A stretch of 64,000 bases of DNA from CALBPI01 sp942491885 (GCA_942491885.1 CALOCQ010000008.1:186001-250000); one strand, 5' to 3'; shown: positions 54,401 through 63,023, counted from the stretch's first letter. Notes: a model not told the origin generated them from the letters alone. Made by a program: numbers and translations.

Positions 54401-54721
54401 CGTCACGTCCGACTGTCCCGTGCGTGACACCGAGCGAACCTGGCGTACGCCGCTAATAGTGCCGACGGCTTCCTCGACGGGTTTGGTGACCAGACTTTCT
54501 ACTTCCTGTGGCGCAGCACCGACTAACTCCGTGCGCACGGTGAGCGTCGGATACGACAGGTCTGGCAACAGGTTTACCGACAATCGCGTCAATGACACCC
54601 AGCCAAACATGATGATGGCGAGAAATAGCATCAGTACCGTCACCGGTCGGTCCGTGGCGATGCGCACAATCCACAGAGATGTGCCTGCGGCAGGCGCGGA
54701 GCCCGGGGTGGATTCAGTCAT
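51458..54721 (-). CDS. RND efflux permease (first of two)
   Basis: This 1087-residue transporter has the same RND plan: helix 1 near residues 20-45, the Pro-rich TMLLPDLSYPTLTV segment, helix 4 GLLVDNAIVVLENI with a single relay Asp, and helix 10 IMLAGIVVNNAIVLIDTINQM. An insertion of about 50 residues after helix 6 (around 540-600) contains basic amphipathic helices and accounts for the extra length. The ATG at 54721 overlaps the adaptor gene by eight bases. It probably assembles with the adaptor and an outer-membrane TolC encoded elsewhere. Confidence 0.93.
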   Translation of the reverse strand: MTESTPGSAPAAGTSLWIVRIATDRPVTVLMLFLAIIMFGWVSLTRLSVNLLPDLSYPTLTVRTELVGAAPQEVESLVTKPVEEAVGTISGVRQVRSVSRTGQSDVTIVFNWGTDMNLASVDVREKLDVLELPLEARRPLLLRFDPSSEPIMRLAIGFTEENTAALDTEALKELRRFGEDELKDDLESVEGVAAAKVSGGLEDEIQVQVDQQKLAQLNLSIGEVAERLRAENINLAGGRLEQGLRRYLVRTVNEFDSVEAFANAIIANRGGQPVYLKDVADVARGFKEREAITRLNGREVIELALYKEGDANTVLIAGNIERRLVNTREDLPEGTSLTVLADQSEFIRAAVNQVKSAAMWGGLLAVIVLYGFLRDARATLIIGLTIPVSVIGTFALMHLSNLSLNIMSLGGIALAIGLLVDNAIVVLENIVGKREQGLPLVQAAQEGTSEVFGAVFAATLTTIAVFFPMVFVTGVAGELFRDQSLTVTYALIFSLLLAVLLIPMLATTGARKGFSEQAQSQQLGFLARIYTSIARLIRTLGGGVARVAKFVTTPLVWLFDGLYRAIARVYAPLLSWALGQRAIVCVASLVLFVATMSLIPRLGTELIPQLSQSEFSINLRLAPGTPLARTDEVVRRAFESSQQLDDIERTFSVSGTGNRLDANPVDAGEHTGVLNVKMKAGSTRDEEERVMNTIRADLDRIPGLSYDFERPALLSLSTPLEVVFRGYDLGALKAHAETLLAELDDDPQFTDLRSSVEGGNPEIQIQFDQERAATLGLRVRDIADSVVSNVRGNIATRYSWRDKKIDVTVRSVETGDASIDDVRELIVNPGSQRPVKLSDVATIILATGPSEIRRYDQDRVAVVSASLAYGDLGSAAAAMRDRLREMSLSSGVTAEVLGQSEDMQESLASMQFTLILAVFLVYLVMASQFESLVHPFVILFTIPLALVGAVLALFVTGTTINVVAFIGIIMLAGIVVNNAIVLIDTINQMRRRGEEKIDAIRAAAKSRLRPILMTTLTTALGLLPMALGFGEGAEVRTPMAITVIGGLLTSTLLTLIVIPVVYSLLDRKPMTRVEAAEPANPGTVSAT

Positions 54722-55865
54722 CCGCCGAGCCTTCCTCGACGGCCGCCGTGGCCATGTCGGCCTCTGCCTCTGCCTCGCCCGGCTCTTCGCCGACGATGCG
54801 TACCTTGGTGCCATCCTTGAGCGCCGGCTGACCGACTACAACGACTCTGTCCGCATCTTCAACCCCGCTGAGAATTGCTACCTGCTCATTCCAGGTATAG
54901 CCGGTCTCGACGCTGAGGCGTTTCGCCACGCCATCGCGCACGGCAAATACGCTGCTACCGCTGCTGGTCTCAATCAATGCGTCGCGTGGCAGCAGCATCG
55001 CATCGCGCTGCTGATCAAAAATAATGGAGAAACGACCGAACATACCTGGCTTTAGCCGGCCGCTGGTTTCGGTCACTTCAACTGTCGCCTTGAAGGTGCC
55101 GGACTCGGCATCCACGACCGGGCTGATCCGCGCGATATTGCCGACGAATTCTTCGCCGGGCAGCGCGTCAATACGCATGCGCACCGGTTGGTCCGCAGCG
55201 ATACGACCGAACTCGCGTTCCGGTATGAACAAGTAGGCAACCAGCGGGTCGAGCGCGGTTAGTCCGAAGGTCGGTGCGTTCGGCTCAATCGTGTTGCCGA
55301 CCTTGATATCGCGGCGGGAAATAACGCCGCTGATCGGAGCGCGGATCGTCGTATAGCGATACTCGAGTTCGGCCATCTTGAAAGCGGCCTTGAGCGCGTC
55401 GAGCTCATACTTTTGGGTTTCAAACGCACTCGCCGCGACGATCCCTTTCTTGTTGAGCTCGACACTGCGATCGTACTCGCGCTGCAGCTTGGCCAGGTTG
55501 GCGCGCGATTGTTCGAGCGCCAATCGCAAACGATCACCGTCGAGGCGCGCAAGAACGTCATTGCGCTCGACCATGTCGCCTTCTTCGACGCGAATCTCGC
55601 GCACCTCGCCACCGACCTTCGCGACCACGGTTGCCTCTTCCAGTGCTTCGAGTGAGGCACTGCCGCTATAGGCCGCGAAGACATCACCGCGCGTAACATC
55701 AATCACTTCTACGGGAATGACAGGCGCCGGTTTATCTTCACCGTTTTCCGTGTCGGCGTTGTCCGCCGTCGAATTGTCATTGTCGCCACCGCTGCATCCG
55801 GCCAACAAGAGGGTGAGCAGTGCGGCCGCGATGAGCACGCCCTTATACTGTAGAAATCGTTGCAT
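54714..55865 (-). CDS. RND efflux periplasmic adaptor lipoprotein
   Basis: The 383-residue adaptor has a lipoprotein signal with lipobox LAGC (Cys near residue 24) and an acidic Asp/Asn/Glu linker. The membrane-fusion fold follows: first lipoyl half (GGEVREIRVEEGDMVERNDVLARLD), an alpha-helical hairpin (about 105-165), second lipoyl half (TTIRAPISGVISRRDIKVGNTIEP), a beta barrel and an acidic Ala/Glu tail. It is the first gene of a three-gene operon with two permeases. A 12-bp inverted repeat lies about 180-210 bp upstream. No regulator gene of the TetR or two-component type is adjacent. Confidence 0.93.
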   Translation of the reverse strand: MQRFLQYKGVLIAAALLTLLLAGCSGGDNDNSTADNADTENGEDKPAPVIPVEVIDVTRGDVFAAYSGSASLEALEEATVVAKVGGEVREIRVEEGDMVERNDVLARLDGDRLRLALEQSRANLAKLQREYDRSVELNKKGIVAASAFETQKYELDALKAAFKMAELEYRYTTIRAPISGVISRRDIKVGNTIEPNAPTFGLTALDPLVAYLFIPEREFGRIAADQPVRMRIDALPGEEFVGNIARISPVVDAESGTFKATVEVTETSGRLKPGMFGRFSIIFDQQRDAMLLPRDALIETSSGSSVFAVRDGVAKRLSVETGYTWNEQVAILSGVEDADRVVVVGQPALKDGTKVRIVGEEPGEAEAEADMATAAVEEGSADD

Positions 55866-56041
55866 GTTGGTTTCCAGAGCTAAACTTCGCGTAAGTCCGA
55901 CTTAAAGGGCAGTCCGCCCGCGCGTCAACATGGCCGGCAATGTCGACTTCAGCGCGGGGGCCGCATTTGTTTGATGCGCGAACGCCGTCACATTGCATTG
56001 TGTGGTTCGGTGCTGCGCCATGGGTCAGGTGCCTGCTAAGG

Positions 56042-56077
56042 TGTATTGGTGTTGTAGTAGGATATAACACCAATACA
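56042..56077. promoter_or_regulatory. 12-bp perfect inverted repeat, candidate operator
   Basis: TGTATTGGTGTT and AACACCAATACA are perfect inverted copies separated by twelve bases (56054-56065). The half-site centres are 24 bp apart, about two helical turns plus a little. The repeat lies upstream of the efflux operon. No T tract follows on either strand, so a protein-binding site is more likely than a terminator. Confidence 0.5.
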
Positions 56078-56107
56078 TCGCTCGCAAGTGCTTTACTGCA
56101 AAGGAAT

Positions 56108-56137
56108 GACACCGCCGGAATCGCTTCGGGCGGTGTC
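56108..56137 (-). terminator. hairpin after prc
   Basis: GACACCGCC and GGCGGTGTC form a 9-bp perfect stem with a twelve-base loop. Read on the minus strand it lies about 60 bases after the prc stop and is followed by ATTCCTTT, a weak T-rich tail. Termination of prc is likely but not certain. Confidence 0.5.
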
Positions 56138-56198
56138 GATTAAGCAGTGATGGTCGCAGACGCGGTTGCCGGCGACGGGGTCGGCATGCGCCCCGAGG

Positions 56199-58319
56199 TT
56201 AGCCGCTATTTGCCGCCGCTTGTTGCGCCGGGGCTGGCTGAGGCTCGCTCAGTATGACCATGTCCGCGACCACATCCGCGGCCTCATTAAGGACGATGTC
56301 GGGAGATTCGGCTTCCTCCAGCGCGGCGAGATCGGCCAGCGGCTCCATGCCGGCTGCGTCGCGTCGCGCGTTTTCGCGCTGCAACCGAGCCTCGCGGAAG
56401 GACTGGCGCTCCTGCTTGCGTGCCTCCAGATTCAGTGAAACCGTATCTCTCGAGCGATTCATCTTTACCGCTTCGAGATCATTCAGCAGGAATTCGTGAT
56501 CCGGGTCTTCCTGCAGACGTGCCTCGAGGTTTTGTGTCAGTTCGGCAATCTGCGCATCCAGCGGATTGCCGGCGCGGAAACGCGTCTGCTGGATTTGATC
56601 CCAGGGCAGGGCGCGCGGTCGCGTGCTTTCGCCAAACTCTGTGGTATCAATCATCGACGGCAGCTCGATATCCGGCAAGACGCCACGATTTTGTGTGCTG
56701 TCGCCGGTGACGCGATAGTACTTACCGATCGTCAATGTGAGCTGGCCCAAACCATCGCCTTCGCTGCGCGGCACGAACTGATCCAGGTTGTAGAGGTTCT
56801 GTACCGAGCCTTTGCCAAAGGTTTGCTGGCCGATAACAACGCCGCGTTCATAGTCTTGAATCGCACCGGCGAAAATTTCCGAAGCCGAGGCACTGAAGCG
56901 ATCCACCAATACCGCCAGCGGACCAGCGTATGCAACGCTCGGGACCGGGTCTTTCAGTACCTCAACGCGCGCGTGCGAATAGCGCAATTGCACGACGGGG
57001 CCCTGATCGATAAACAGACCGGAGAGCATCGTCGCCTCTGATAAATGGCCGCCACCGTTGCCGCGCAGGTCGACGACCACGCCGTCAACGCCTTGTTCCT
57101 GCAATTCGCCAAGAATGCGTTGCACATCGCGGGTTGTTGACTTGAATTCTCTATCACCTGATTGCTGGGCCTGAACATCACGATAGAAACTCGGCACATT
57201 GATCACACCGATGCGCAGGTCACGACCGTCGCGCGGTACCGTCAGGATCGAGCTGTTGGCGGCTTGCTCTTCCAGTTTGACCTGGCCGCGGATCAGTTCC
57301 AGAACTGAGTTCTGCTCGCCGGGCATCGCGCCGCCGGGCAGTATTTGCAGGCGCACGACGGTGTCTTTCGGACCGCGTATCAGCTGCACGACATCATCCA
57401 GGCGCCAGCCGATAACGTCGACAATTTCGCCGGACTGCCCTTCGCCAACGCCGATGATGCGATCGGCGGGCTTCAGCGTGCCGTCGCGCGCTGCCGGTCC
57501 GCCGGCGATCACGTTCATGACCTTGACGAAATCATCCTCGGTTTGCAGTGATGCGCCGATGCCGAAGTAAGACAGGCTCATCTGGATGCGGTAGTCCTCC
57601 ATGTTGCGCGGCGACAAGTAACTCGAGTGCGGGTCGAGCGTATGCGCAAATGCATTCATGAAGATCTCAAAAACATCGTCGCTGTTCATCTGGTCGATTT
57701 GTTTGACGAAGCGCTTGTAGCGCTTTTGCAGTTTCTCCTGCGTATCGGGCCAGTCGGTATCGGTCAGCAATAAATTCAACGCATCATTTTTGACGCGCTT
57801 TCGCCAGATGTTATCGAGTTCCTGCTTGTTCTCTGCCCATGCGGCATCGTCACGGTCGAATTGAAAGCTCTCGTCGACGGCGAAATCGGGTTGCTGTTCA
57901 AGCAACGTCAGCGCATAACGCCAGCGCTCCTCATAGCGCGTCTGGAATGTCCGGTAAATTTCGAAAACCGGGTCTAGCGATGCGCCGACCACCATGTTGT
58001 CGATACGATTGCGGTAGCGTTCGAAGTGCTGGATGTCGCCGGCGAGAAATAGAAGTTTGTTAGGGTCGAGCGTTTCGATGTAGGTGTCTAGCACTTGTCC
58101 GGACAATTCGTCGTTGACCGGAGTCCGCGTGTAATGCGATTTCTCGATAAATCGGGTAACCAGCGAGCTGATGCGATGGTGTTGCGGACTCGGCTCAAGC
58201 GTGTTTGTTTCGCGTGCATCACTGCTTGTCGCGGCAATGTTTAATATCGACGCGCCGAAGAACAGGGCAAGCAGACTTGCTTTGGCGGTGAATCCGGCGT
58301 GTGTCTTGATTACGGTCAT
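56199..58319 (-). CDS. prc: tail-specific carboxy-terminal protease Prc
   Basis: Prc is a periplasmic Ser-Lys protease that trims proteins at the C-terminus, including lytic enzymes and PBP3. A signal peptide (about residues 1-35) is followed by an N-terminal helical domain (SHYTRTPVNDELSGQVLDTYIETLDPNKLLFL). A PDZ domain lies at about 240-330. The catalytic core has Ser in DRFSASASEIFAGAIQDYERG and Lys in QQTFGKGSVQNL. The ATG at 58319 begins the signal peptide; the frame extends to 58370. The length is 706 residues (E. coli 682). Confidence 0.95.
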   Translation of the reverse strand: MTVIKTHAGFTAKASLLALFFGASILNIAATSSDARETNTLEPSPQHHRISSLVTRFIEKSHYTRTPVNDELSGQVLDTYIETLDPNKLLFLAGDIQHFERYRNRIDNMVVGASLDPVFEIYRTFQTRYEERWRYALTLLEQQPDFAVDESFQFDRDDAAWAENKQELDNIWRKRVKNDALNLLLTDTDWPDTQEKLQKRYKRFVKQIDQMNSDDVFEIFMNAFAHTLDPHSSYLSPRNMEDYRIQMSLSYFGIGASLQTEDDFVKVMNVIAGGPAARDGTLKPADRIIGVGEGQSGEIVDVIGWRLDDVVQLIRGPKDTVVRLQILPGGAMPGEQNSVLELIRGQVKLEEQAANSSILTVPRDGRDLRIGVINVPSFYRDVQAQQSGDREFKSTTRDVQRILGELQEQGVDGVVVDLRGNGGGHLSEATMLSGLFIDQGPVVQLRYSHARVEVLKDPVPSVAYAGPLAVLVDRFSASASEIFAGAIQDYERGVVIGQQTFGKGSVQNLYNLDQFVPRSEGDGLGQLTLTIGKYYRVTGDSTQNRGVLPDIELPSMIDTTEFGESTRPRALPWDQIQQTRFRAGNPLDAQIAELTQNLEARLQEDPDHEFLLNDLEAVKMNRSRDTVSLNLEARKQERQSFREARLQRENARRDAAGMEPLADLAALEEAESPDIVLNEAADVVADMVILSEPQPAPAQQAAANSG

Positions 58320-58532
58320 AGTGTCGATATCTCTGTCGGACTGAGTGGGTGGTTTCGCATAGCGTGCCATCGCATTACACTTCTCGGAACCAGCAGCCCG
58401 GCATCGCCGGGGCGAAGCTGCACGAGAACTCTTTTTTTAGCACCATTGCCGACTCAAAACTAGTCGCAACACGCATTTGCAGCCTTATTATGCTGCAGCT
58501 GCGAGTAAAACCTGCCAACGGATACCTGCATC

Positions 58533-58820
58533 ATGCGTCCATTAACCATAATCACAGGCGTGGTTCTCGGCTCTTCTGCTTCTATAACGCTTGGTCTTAT
58601 TGTCGTCATGCTGATCTTTGTGCTCAGCGGGCTGGATCAACCGCGCATCGCCGATGAGTTCGATCCACTGGCGGCCAGTGTTGCCATGTTTGCAATTCTG
58701 ACTGCATTTAGCGGTGCAAGTTTCATTGCCGAGGTAAAAGAGCGTGCCTGGCGCTGGTACGCGCAGCTCGCGATGTGGGCCACGCTGATCGCGATTGGTT
58801 CGTACTACTGGCCGGCTTGA
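58533..58820 (+). CDS. small three-helix membrane protein, unknown
   Basis: The 95-residue product has three hydrophobic segments, about residues 5-32, 45-66 and 75-92, with a charged EVKERAWRW loop before the last. I do not recognise a family. It is flanked by prc (divergent) and an unknown gene on the opposite strand that overlaps its last 16 bases. A real gene is likely from the clear membrane pattern and composition, but the function is unknown. Confidence 0.65.
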   Translation: MRPLTIITGVVLGSSASITLGLIVVMLIFVLSGLDQPRIADEFDPLAASVAMFAILTAFSGASFIAEVKERAWRWYAQLAMWATLIAIGSYYWPA

Positions 58821-59104
58821 TTGCGGGCTGTTGTCGATCCGGTTGTTGCGTCGCGGTAGACATCCGATAACAAGCGCAACAGTTCAGTCGCTGAAGCGCC
58901 GTGATCCATAGACTGCCACGCAGTCAGCGCGGCGTTTGCGTGGCGCGGTACTTCGCCCATCAGCGCGAGTGTTGCATAGTCCTGGGCGCGATCCTGAAAC
59001 TCAGACATGAGCGCGCCCGGGTCTGAACTGGCGGCCAGCTCAGCGCTTAACTCTTCGAGAATTTTGTCGCGCAGAATGTCGGCTTTGGCGCTGGTCGGCG
59101 ACAC
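58805..59104 (-). CDS. hypothetical protein, helical
   Basis: The 99-residue product is predicted to be soluble and mostly helical (ILRDKILEELSAELAASSDPGALMSEFQDRAQDYATLALMG). It has no signal peptide and no known motif. It lies 15 bases after the DUF1232 gene on the same strand, so the two may be co-transcribed. The overlap with the small membrane-protein gene is convergent. Confidence 0.6.
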   Translation of the reverse strand: MSPTSAKADILRDKILEELSAELAASSDPGALMSEFQDRAQDYATLALMGEVPRHANAALTAWQSMDHGASATELLRLLSDVYRDATTGSTTARNQAGQ

Positions 59105-59119
59105 CGGGCTAGCGAGATG

Positions 59120-59686
59120 TCAGAAAATTGAAAATGGTGACTTGATTTTGCCACTGCGACGGCGGCTGCCACGGCGGCGTCTGCGCATGCGCGAATGCAA
59201 CTCGGCACGCCGCCCGGCCAGCCATTCTTCGCGTGTGACCTCGTCGCCACCTTCCGCGCGCTTGGCTTCTTCGCGGGCGCGGTATTCGCAGAAATCTTCG
59301 TAGGCTTCGATCTCGTGCTTGAGCTCGCGAACGACGAGCTCGACCATGATGGCATCGTCGAGGAATCCGAGTCCGGGGATATGGTCAGGAATAAGATCTT
59401 CAGGCTCGCTGAAATAAGCCAGCGCACTCAGCACGCGTTGGGTTTCTTCAGCCGGCAATTGCCACTCGTTGTCTGTCAGCATGTTGGTCATGATGGACAG
59501 CTTGGCAAGCCGTTCGCTGATGAAGTCAGGGACATCAGTTTCCGCGACTTCCTTCAGAACACCATTGGCGGCATCGATAATGTGTTGCTCGGAGAGCTCG
59601 CCGGCTGCTTTCTTGGCCTGCTGCATGATCATTCGAAAATGATCGATGTCTTTTTCGCTCAGATCAAACGCAATTCTTATGCTCAT
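59120..59686 (-). CDS. YkvA-like (DUF1232) protein
   Basis: The C-terminal half has the DUF1232 signature PEDLIPDHIPGLGFLDDAIMVELVVRELKHEIEAYEDFCEYR near residues 95-136. The N-terminal half is helical, with SEKDIDHFRMIMQQAKKAAGE and ISERLAKLSIMTNML. The end is strongly basic (SRMRRRRRGSRRRSGKIK), which could bind nucleic acid or the membrane. The ATG at 59686 begins the conserved MSIRIAFDLSEKDIDHF. The family function is unknown. Confidence 0.82.
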   Translation of the reverse strand: MSIRIAFDLSEKDIDHFRMIMQQAKKAAGELSEQHIIDAANGVLKEVAETDVPDFISERLAKLSIMTNMLTDNEWQLPAEETQRVLSALAYFSEPEDLIPDHIPGLGFLDDAIMVELVVRELKHEIEAYEDFCEYRAREEAKRAEGGDEVTREEWLAGRRAELHSRMRRRRRGSRRRSGKIKSPFSIF

Positions 59687-59888
59687 CGATGCTCTCCGGC
59701 ACAGCGTAAATATGGCCTGAGAGCCTACGCGCCACATGATTTGCCGTCAACCGCTCGCGTGCCTGCGGGCCGGCCTGACGAGGCGCAATTGGCGCGTGCG
59801 GTCAATCGCGCCATAATGCAGCCCGTCTGCCAAGGGCGGATTGCTGCCTGACAGTGACCGCAATAGCCAAAACCCGCTGGAGAATACC

Positions 59889-61520
59889 GTGCCAAGAATC
59901 CCCGCCATTATTTGTTGTCTCGCTGTGATTGCCGGCTGCGCCGCCTCACCGGGCAGCGATCTGCAGCGCATCGACATGCAACGCTACATGTCCGATGTAC
60001 GGATTCTGGCCTCCGATGAGTTCGGTGGTCGTGCGCCGTCCTCTCCGGGAGAGCAGCTGACCGTTGATTATCTGGTTGAGGCCTTCAGTGACGCCGGGCT
60101 TGTCGGGGCAAACAACGGCAGTTTCATTCAGGAGGTGCCGTTGGTTGCGTTGACGGCTGTGGACGTCGAGCCATTACAGATTACCGACGAAGACGGCGCG
60201 CTATCGCTGGCTATGGGTGACGAGGCCATTGTCTGGACCAAGCGGGTTACCGAGCGCAGTGAGCTTGATAATAGCGAGATGGTGTTCGTCGGCTACGGCA
60301 TTGTTGCGCCGGAATACGGCTGGAATGATTATGCCGGCGTTGATGTGCGCGGCAAGACAGTCGTCATGCTTGTTAACGACCCCGGCTATGCCAGTGGCGA
60401 TGAGGCCTTGTTTACGGGTCGCAAAATGACCTACTACGGGCGCTGGACCTACAAGTACGATGAGGCCGCCCGGCAAGGCGCCAGCGGCGCCATCCTGGTC
60501 CACGAGACTGCTGCGGCCGGTTATCCCTGGGAGGTCGTCTCCGGCGGCTGGAGCGGGCCGCTGTTTGATCTTGAGTCGGCCGACGGCAACGCGTCACGGG
60601 CCGCCATTGAGGGATGGATCAGCGAACCTGCGGCGACGCGTGTATTTGCACGTTTGGGCCATGACTATACGGCGTTACGAGATGCTGCCGGCGAGGCGTC
60701 ATTCAACGCTGTGGATCTCGGCGCGCGCGCGAGTACGTCGGTTGTGAATACCCTGCAACGTTCGCGTTCGCGAAACGTGGTTGCGATGTTGCCGGGCGAG
60801 GTGGAAGGCGAGTCTGTCGCGTTTTCCGCGCACTGGGACCATATGGGTACCAAGCCAGGCGCCGACGGCGACACCATCTATAACGGTGCGCTCGACAACG
60901 CGACAGGCACCGCGGCATTGTTGGAGATAGCGCGCGTCCTCGCCGATGAGCCACGCCGACGTTCCTACCTGTTTTTCGCATTGACCGCCGAGGAGTCGGG
61001 CTTGCTGGGATCGGCCTGGCTGGCGCAAAATCCGGTGCAGCCGCTCGAGACCATGGCCGGTCTGATCAATATCGATTCGATGGTAATGATCGGCCAAACC
61101 CATGATGTTGCCGTGGTTGGCTACGGCGCGTCCGAGCTGGAAACCTATCTCGAGAAGGTTGCGACGGCGCAGGGGCGGCGCCTCGAGCCCGAGAGTTCGC
61201 CCGAGAAAGGCTTCTTCTATCGCTCGGATCACTTCAATTTTGCCAAGGTCGGCGTGCCGGTGTTGTATGCCGAGTCGGGCATTGATCATGTCGAGCGTGG
61301 TCGCGAATACGGTGCGGCGAAAGTCGCCGACTACATCAGCAACGACTACCACAAACCGTCGGATGAAGTCCGCGATGATTGGGACCTGTCCAGCGCGGAG
61401 CAGGACCTTGCGCTTTATCTTGGTGTGGCGCGATTGTTGGCGAATAGCGATGACTGGCCTGGGTGGACACCCGGCAATGAGTTCAAATCAAAACGTGACG
61501 AAAGCGCGTCAGCGCGCTAG
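59889..61520 (+). CDS. M28-family zinc aminopeptidase lipoprotein
   Basis: The enzyme is a two-zinc exopeptidase. The start is the GTG at 59889, with GGAG six bases upstream, giving a lipoprotein signal with lipobox IAGC (Cys near residue 17). A PA domain is inserted at about 120-235 and should cover the active site. The metal ligands are the His in FSAHWDHMG, the Asp in YNGALDNATG, the Glu pair in LTAEESGLLG, the Asp in INIDSM and the His in NDYHKPSDEV. It would sit in the outer membrane or periplasm. The substrate peptide is unknown. Confidence 0.92.
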   Translation: MPRIPAIICCLAVIAGCAASPGSDLQRIDMQRYMSDVRILASDEFGGRAPSSPGEQLTVDYLVEAFSDAGLVGANNGSFIQEVPLVALTAVDVEPLQITDEDGALSLAMGDEAIVWTKRVTERSELDNSEMVFVGYGIVAPEYGWNDYAGVDVRGKTVVMLVNDPGYASGDEALFTGRKMTYYGRWTYKYDEAARQGASGAILVHETAAAGYPWEVVSGGWSGPLFDLESADGNASRAAIEGWISEPAATRVFARLGHDYTALRDAAGEASFNAVDLGARASTSVVNTLQRSRSRNVVAMLPGEVEGESVAFSAHWDHMGTKPGADGDTIYNGALDNATGTAALLEIARVLADEPRRRSYLFFALTAEESGLLGSAWLAQNPVQPLETMAGLINIDSMVMIGQTHDVAVVGYGASELETYLEKVATAQGRRLEPESSPEKGFFYRSDHFNFAKVGVPVLYAESGIDHVERGREYGAAKVADYISNDYHKPSDEVRDDWDLSSAEQDLALYLGVARLLANSDDWPGWTPGNEFKSKRDESASAR

Positions 61521-62053
61521 GGCGTCGACATGATGCTGGGCGCTTGCGGAAATGTCCCCAAGCGCTGGTCCGTCATTTCGGCGTAGAGTGCGCGGGTTTG
61601 TGAAGTGTCTTGAAATGCGGGTTTGATACTCAACGAGCGCCTTTGAACAAAGCTGAGGCCCGGAAGACCGCGGTCATTCAGACCGAAGAACAGACAGCGT
61701 TCGGCCGTCTCCCAAAACGTGATCAATGCCAGACCGCGCCGCGAACGAATGCGGTTCAATAGTGAGCTGCGGTCTGCTACGTAAGAGTACTCGAGATCGC
61801 TGTGCATTACGGTCAGCCGGTTGCGCGACGTGATATCCGCAGGAGCGACAAATGGGGTTGCAGGCAGTGACGCACGGACCGGTCGATATCGATACTTAGC
61901 TGGCACCAGAGCCAGGCCACCGATATTTACTGTGGCGCTATCGCGCGCAGCCGGGATCGAAGCGGCGTGGGCAATCGAGTCGGCGGGGCAGGGTGCGGTG
62001 AAACCCATGCTCGCGCAAATAATGGCCGTGCCAAGTGCAATACCAAAACGCAT
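61517..62053 (-). CDS. secreted protein of unknown function
   Basis: The 178-residue product starts with a signal peptide (about residues 1-24, ending CPADSIAHA). The rest is a compact domain with LEYSYVADRSSLLNRIRSRRGLALITFWETAERCLFFGLNDRGLPGLSF. Cys in the signal region is not in a convincing lipobox. No family is recognised. It ends inside the last four bases of the M28 peptidase gene on the other strand. Confidence 0.65.
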   Translation of the reverse strand: MRFGIALGTAIICASMGFTAPCPADSIAHAASIPAARDSATVNIGGLALVPAKYRYRPVRASLPATPFVAPADITSRNRLTVMHSDLEYSYVADRSSLLNRIRSRRGLALITFWETAERCLFFGLNDRGLPGLSFVQRRSLSIKPAFQDTSQTRALYAEMTDQRLGTFPQAPSIMSTP

Positions 62054-62207
62054 GACTGATCCCCCCCAATACCCCGTTTACTGGATATAAGGTTAGCGTG
62101 TCGGTGCTCGGATTTCGTTGAACGGTGTCTTTGTTTTGCCTTGAAATAAAGGCTTATGTTGCATCCGGGGGGTTCCGGCGTATGCCGCCGTCTCTCAATT
62201 CAGGCGT

Positions 62208-62555
62208 TTAGTCCCGGTGTCGCTTTTTCGATTCCCATACGCCAGCGCTTTTGAATTTGCCGGTGTTGTACGGGTCGAAGCCTTCAGATTCCTGGGCTGC
62301 GATCACGTCCTCAGTCAGGGCCAGCAACTCTTCGGTCGAGTCTTCGACCTCGATGTAGACCTGCTGGTGATCGTTGAGTGTCTGAACCGTCCCTTTCAGT
62401 CGACCGCCGGCCCGCGGCGCTTGTTTCTCGGGCTCTTTCAGCGGCGTGAGGTCGCGGGCGAGGCCGCGCGGCACATGCATGTCGCGCGGGACGATGTCCT
62501 GTTGTTCATTCAGCCCGAAAATGCCGAGAAGTTTTTTGAGAATGTTTCCTGCCAT
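62208..62555 (-). CDS. hypothetical protein
   Basis: The 115-residue product has an N-terminal amphipathic start (MAGNILKKLLGIFGL), a Pro/Lys-rich middle, and a short beta segment (GTVQTLNDHQQVYIEVED). The C-terminus is GFDPYNTGKFKSAGVWESKKRHRD. No signal peptide and no known motif. The patterned C-terminus looks conserved rather than random, but I cannot name a family. Confidence 0.6.
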   Translation of the reverse strand: MAGNILKKLLGIFGLNEQQDIVPRDMHVPRGLARDLTPLKEPEKQAPRAGGRLKGTVQTLNDHQQVYIEVEDSTEELLALTEDVIAAQESEGFDPYNTGKFKSAGVWESKKRHRD

Positions 62556-62661
62556 GCCCTTAGCCGAGTTACAGCTGACCTTATTTTGTCAAAACTAGCC
62601 GCTTTAAGTGCCGTAAACCAGTGGCTTGGCGTCATTCTGTGATCCGCTTCACATTCTGCGA

Positions 62662-62943
62662 CTAAATACGCCGAAAACTGAATATACCCAGGCGCAGGAT
62701 GCTAATGGCCAGTAGCGGTGTCAGCGTGAAAAACCAGATGGCAGGATTACCCTGACCCAACTCCGAGAACAGAGAGCCGAGGTAGCGACCAAGCGTGCCA
62801 TCGCTACCATAATCGCCAAGCGTTTTCGTGCCGACGAAATAGGTCGCGGGAAACAATATGAAGACTGTCGCCACAAGAATGACTAACGCGACGATGGCCT
62901 CTCGTTTAAGGGCCTTCATGAGTGAGGGGAGTTTTGGCAGCAC
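62662..62943 (-). CDS. small two-helix membrane protein
   Basis: The 93-residue product has membrane helices at about residues 15-38 (EAIVALVILVATVFILFPATYFVG) and 66-87. Between them lies a polar loop with LGDYGSDGTLGRYLGSLFSELGQG. ATG codons at 62943 and 62919 are both possible starts. I do not recognise a family. It lies before another small membrane-protein gene and an AAA ATPase on the same strand. Confidence 0.6.
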   Translation of the reverse strand: MLPKLPSLMKALKREAIVALVILVATVFILFPATYFVGTKTLGDYGSDGTLGRYLGSLFSELGQGNPAIWFFTLTPLLAISILRLGIFSFRRI

Positions 62944-63023
62944 ATGCGGCGCATGCTCAGCGAATAATCGTCGCGGGTCAAGCCCGTCGGGACAAACGCG
63001 GTGCCTGAGGCCGGTGACCGCTA

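Larger units (their letters stand above)
55866..56198. other. 333-bp spacer between the efflux operon and prc
   Basis: This is the only gap above 300 bases. It holds two strong inverted repeats (56042-56077 and 56108-56137) and no convincing coding sequence. Local composition near the first repeat is more A+T-rich than the surroundings, as expected of a regulatory region. It should contain the promoter of the adaptor gene. Confidence 0.7.

Noticed and set aside
62150..62190. Short inverted repeats (GCCTT/AAGGC and GGCG/CGCC) after the 115-residue protein gene
   Set aside because: The stems are four to five base pairs and lack a T tract on the relevant strand.
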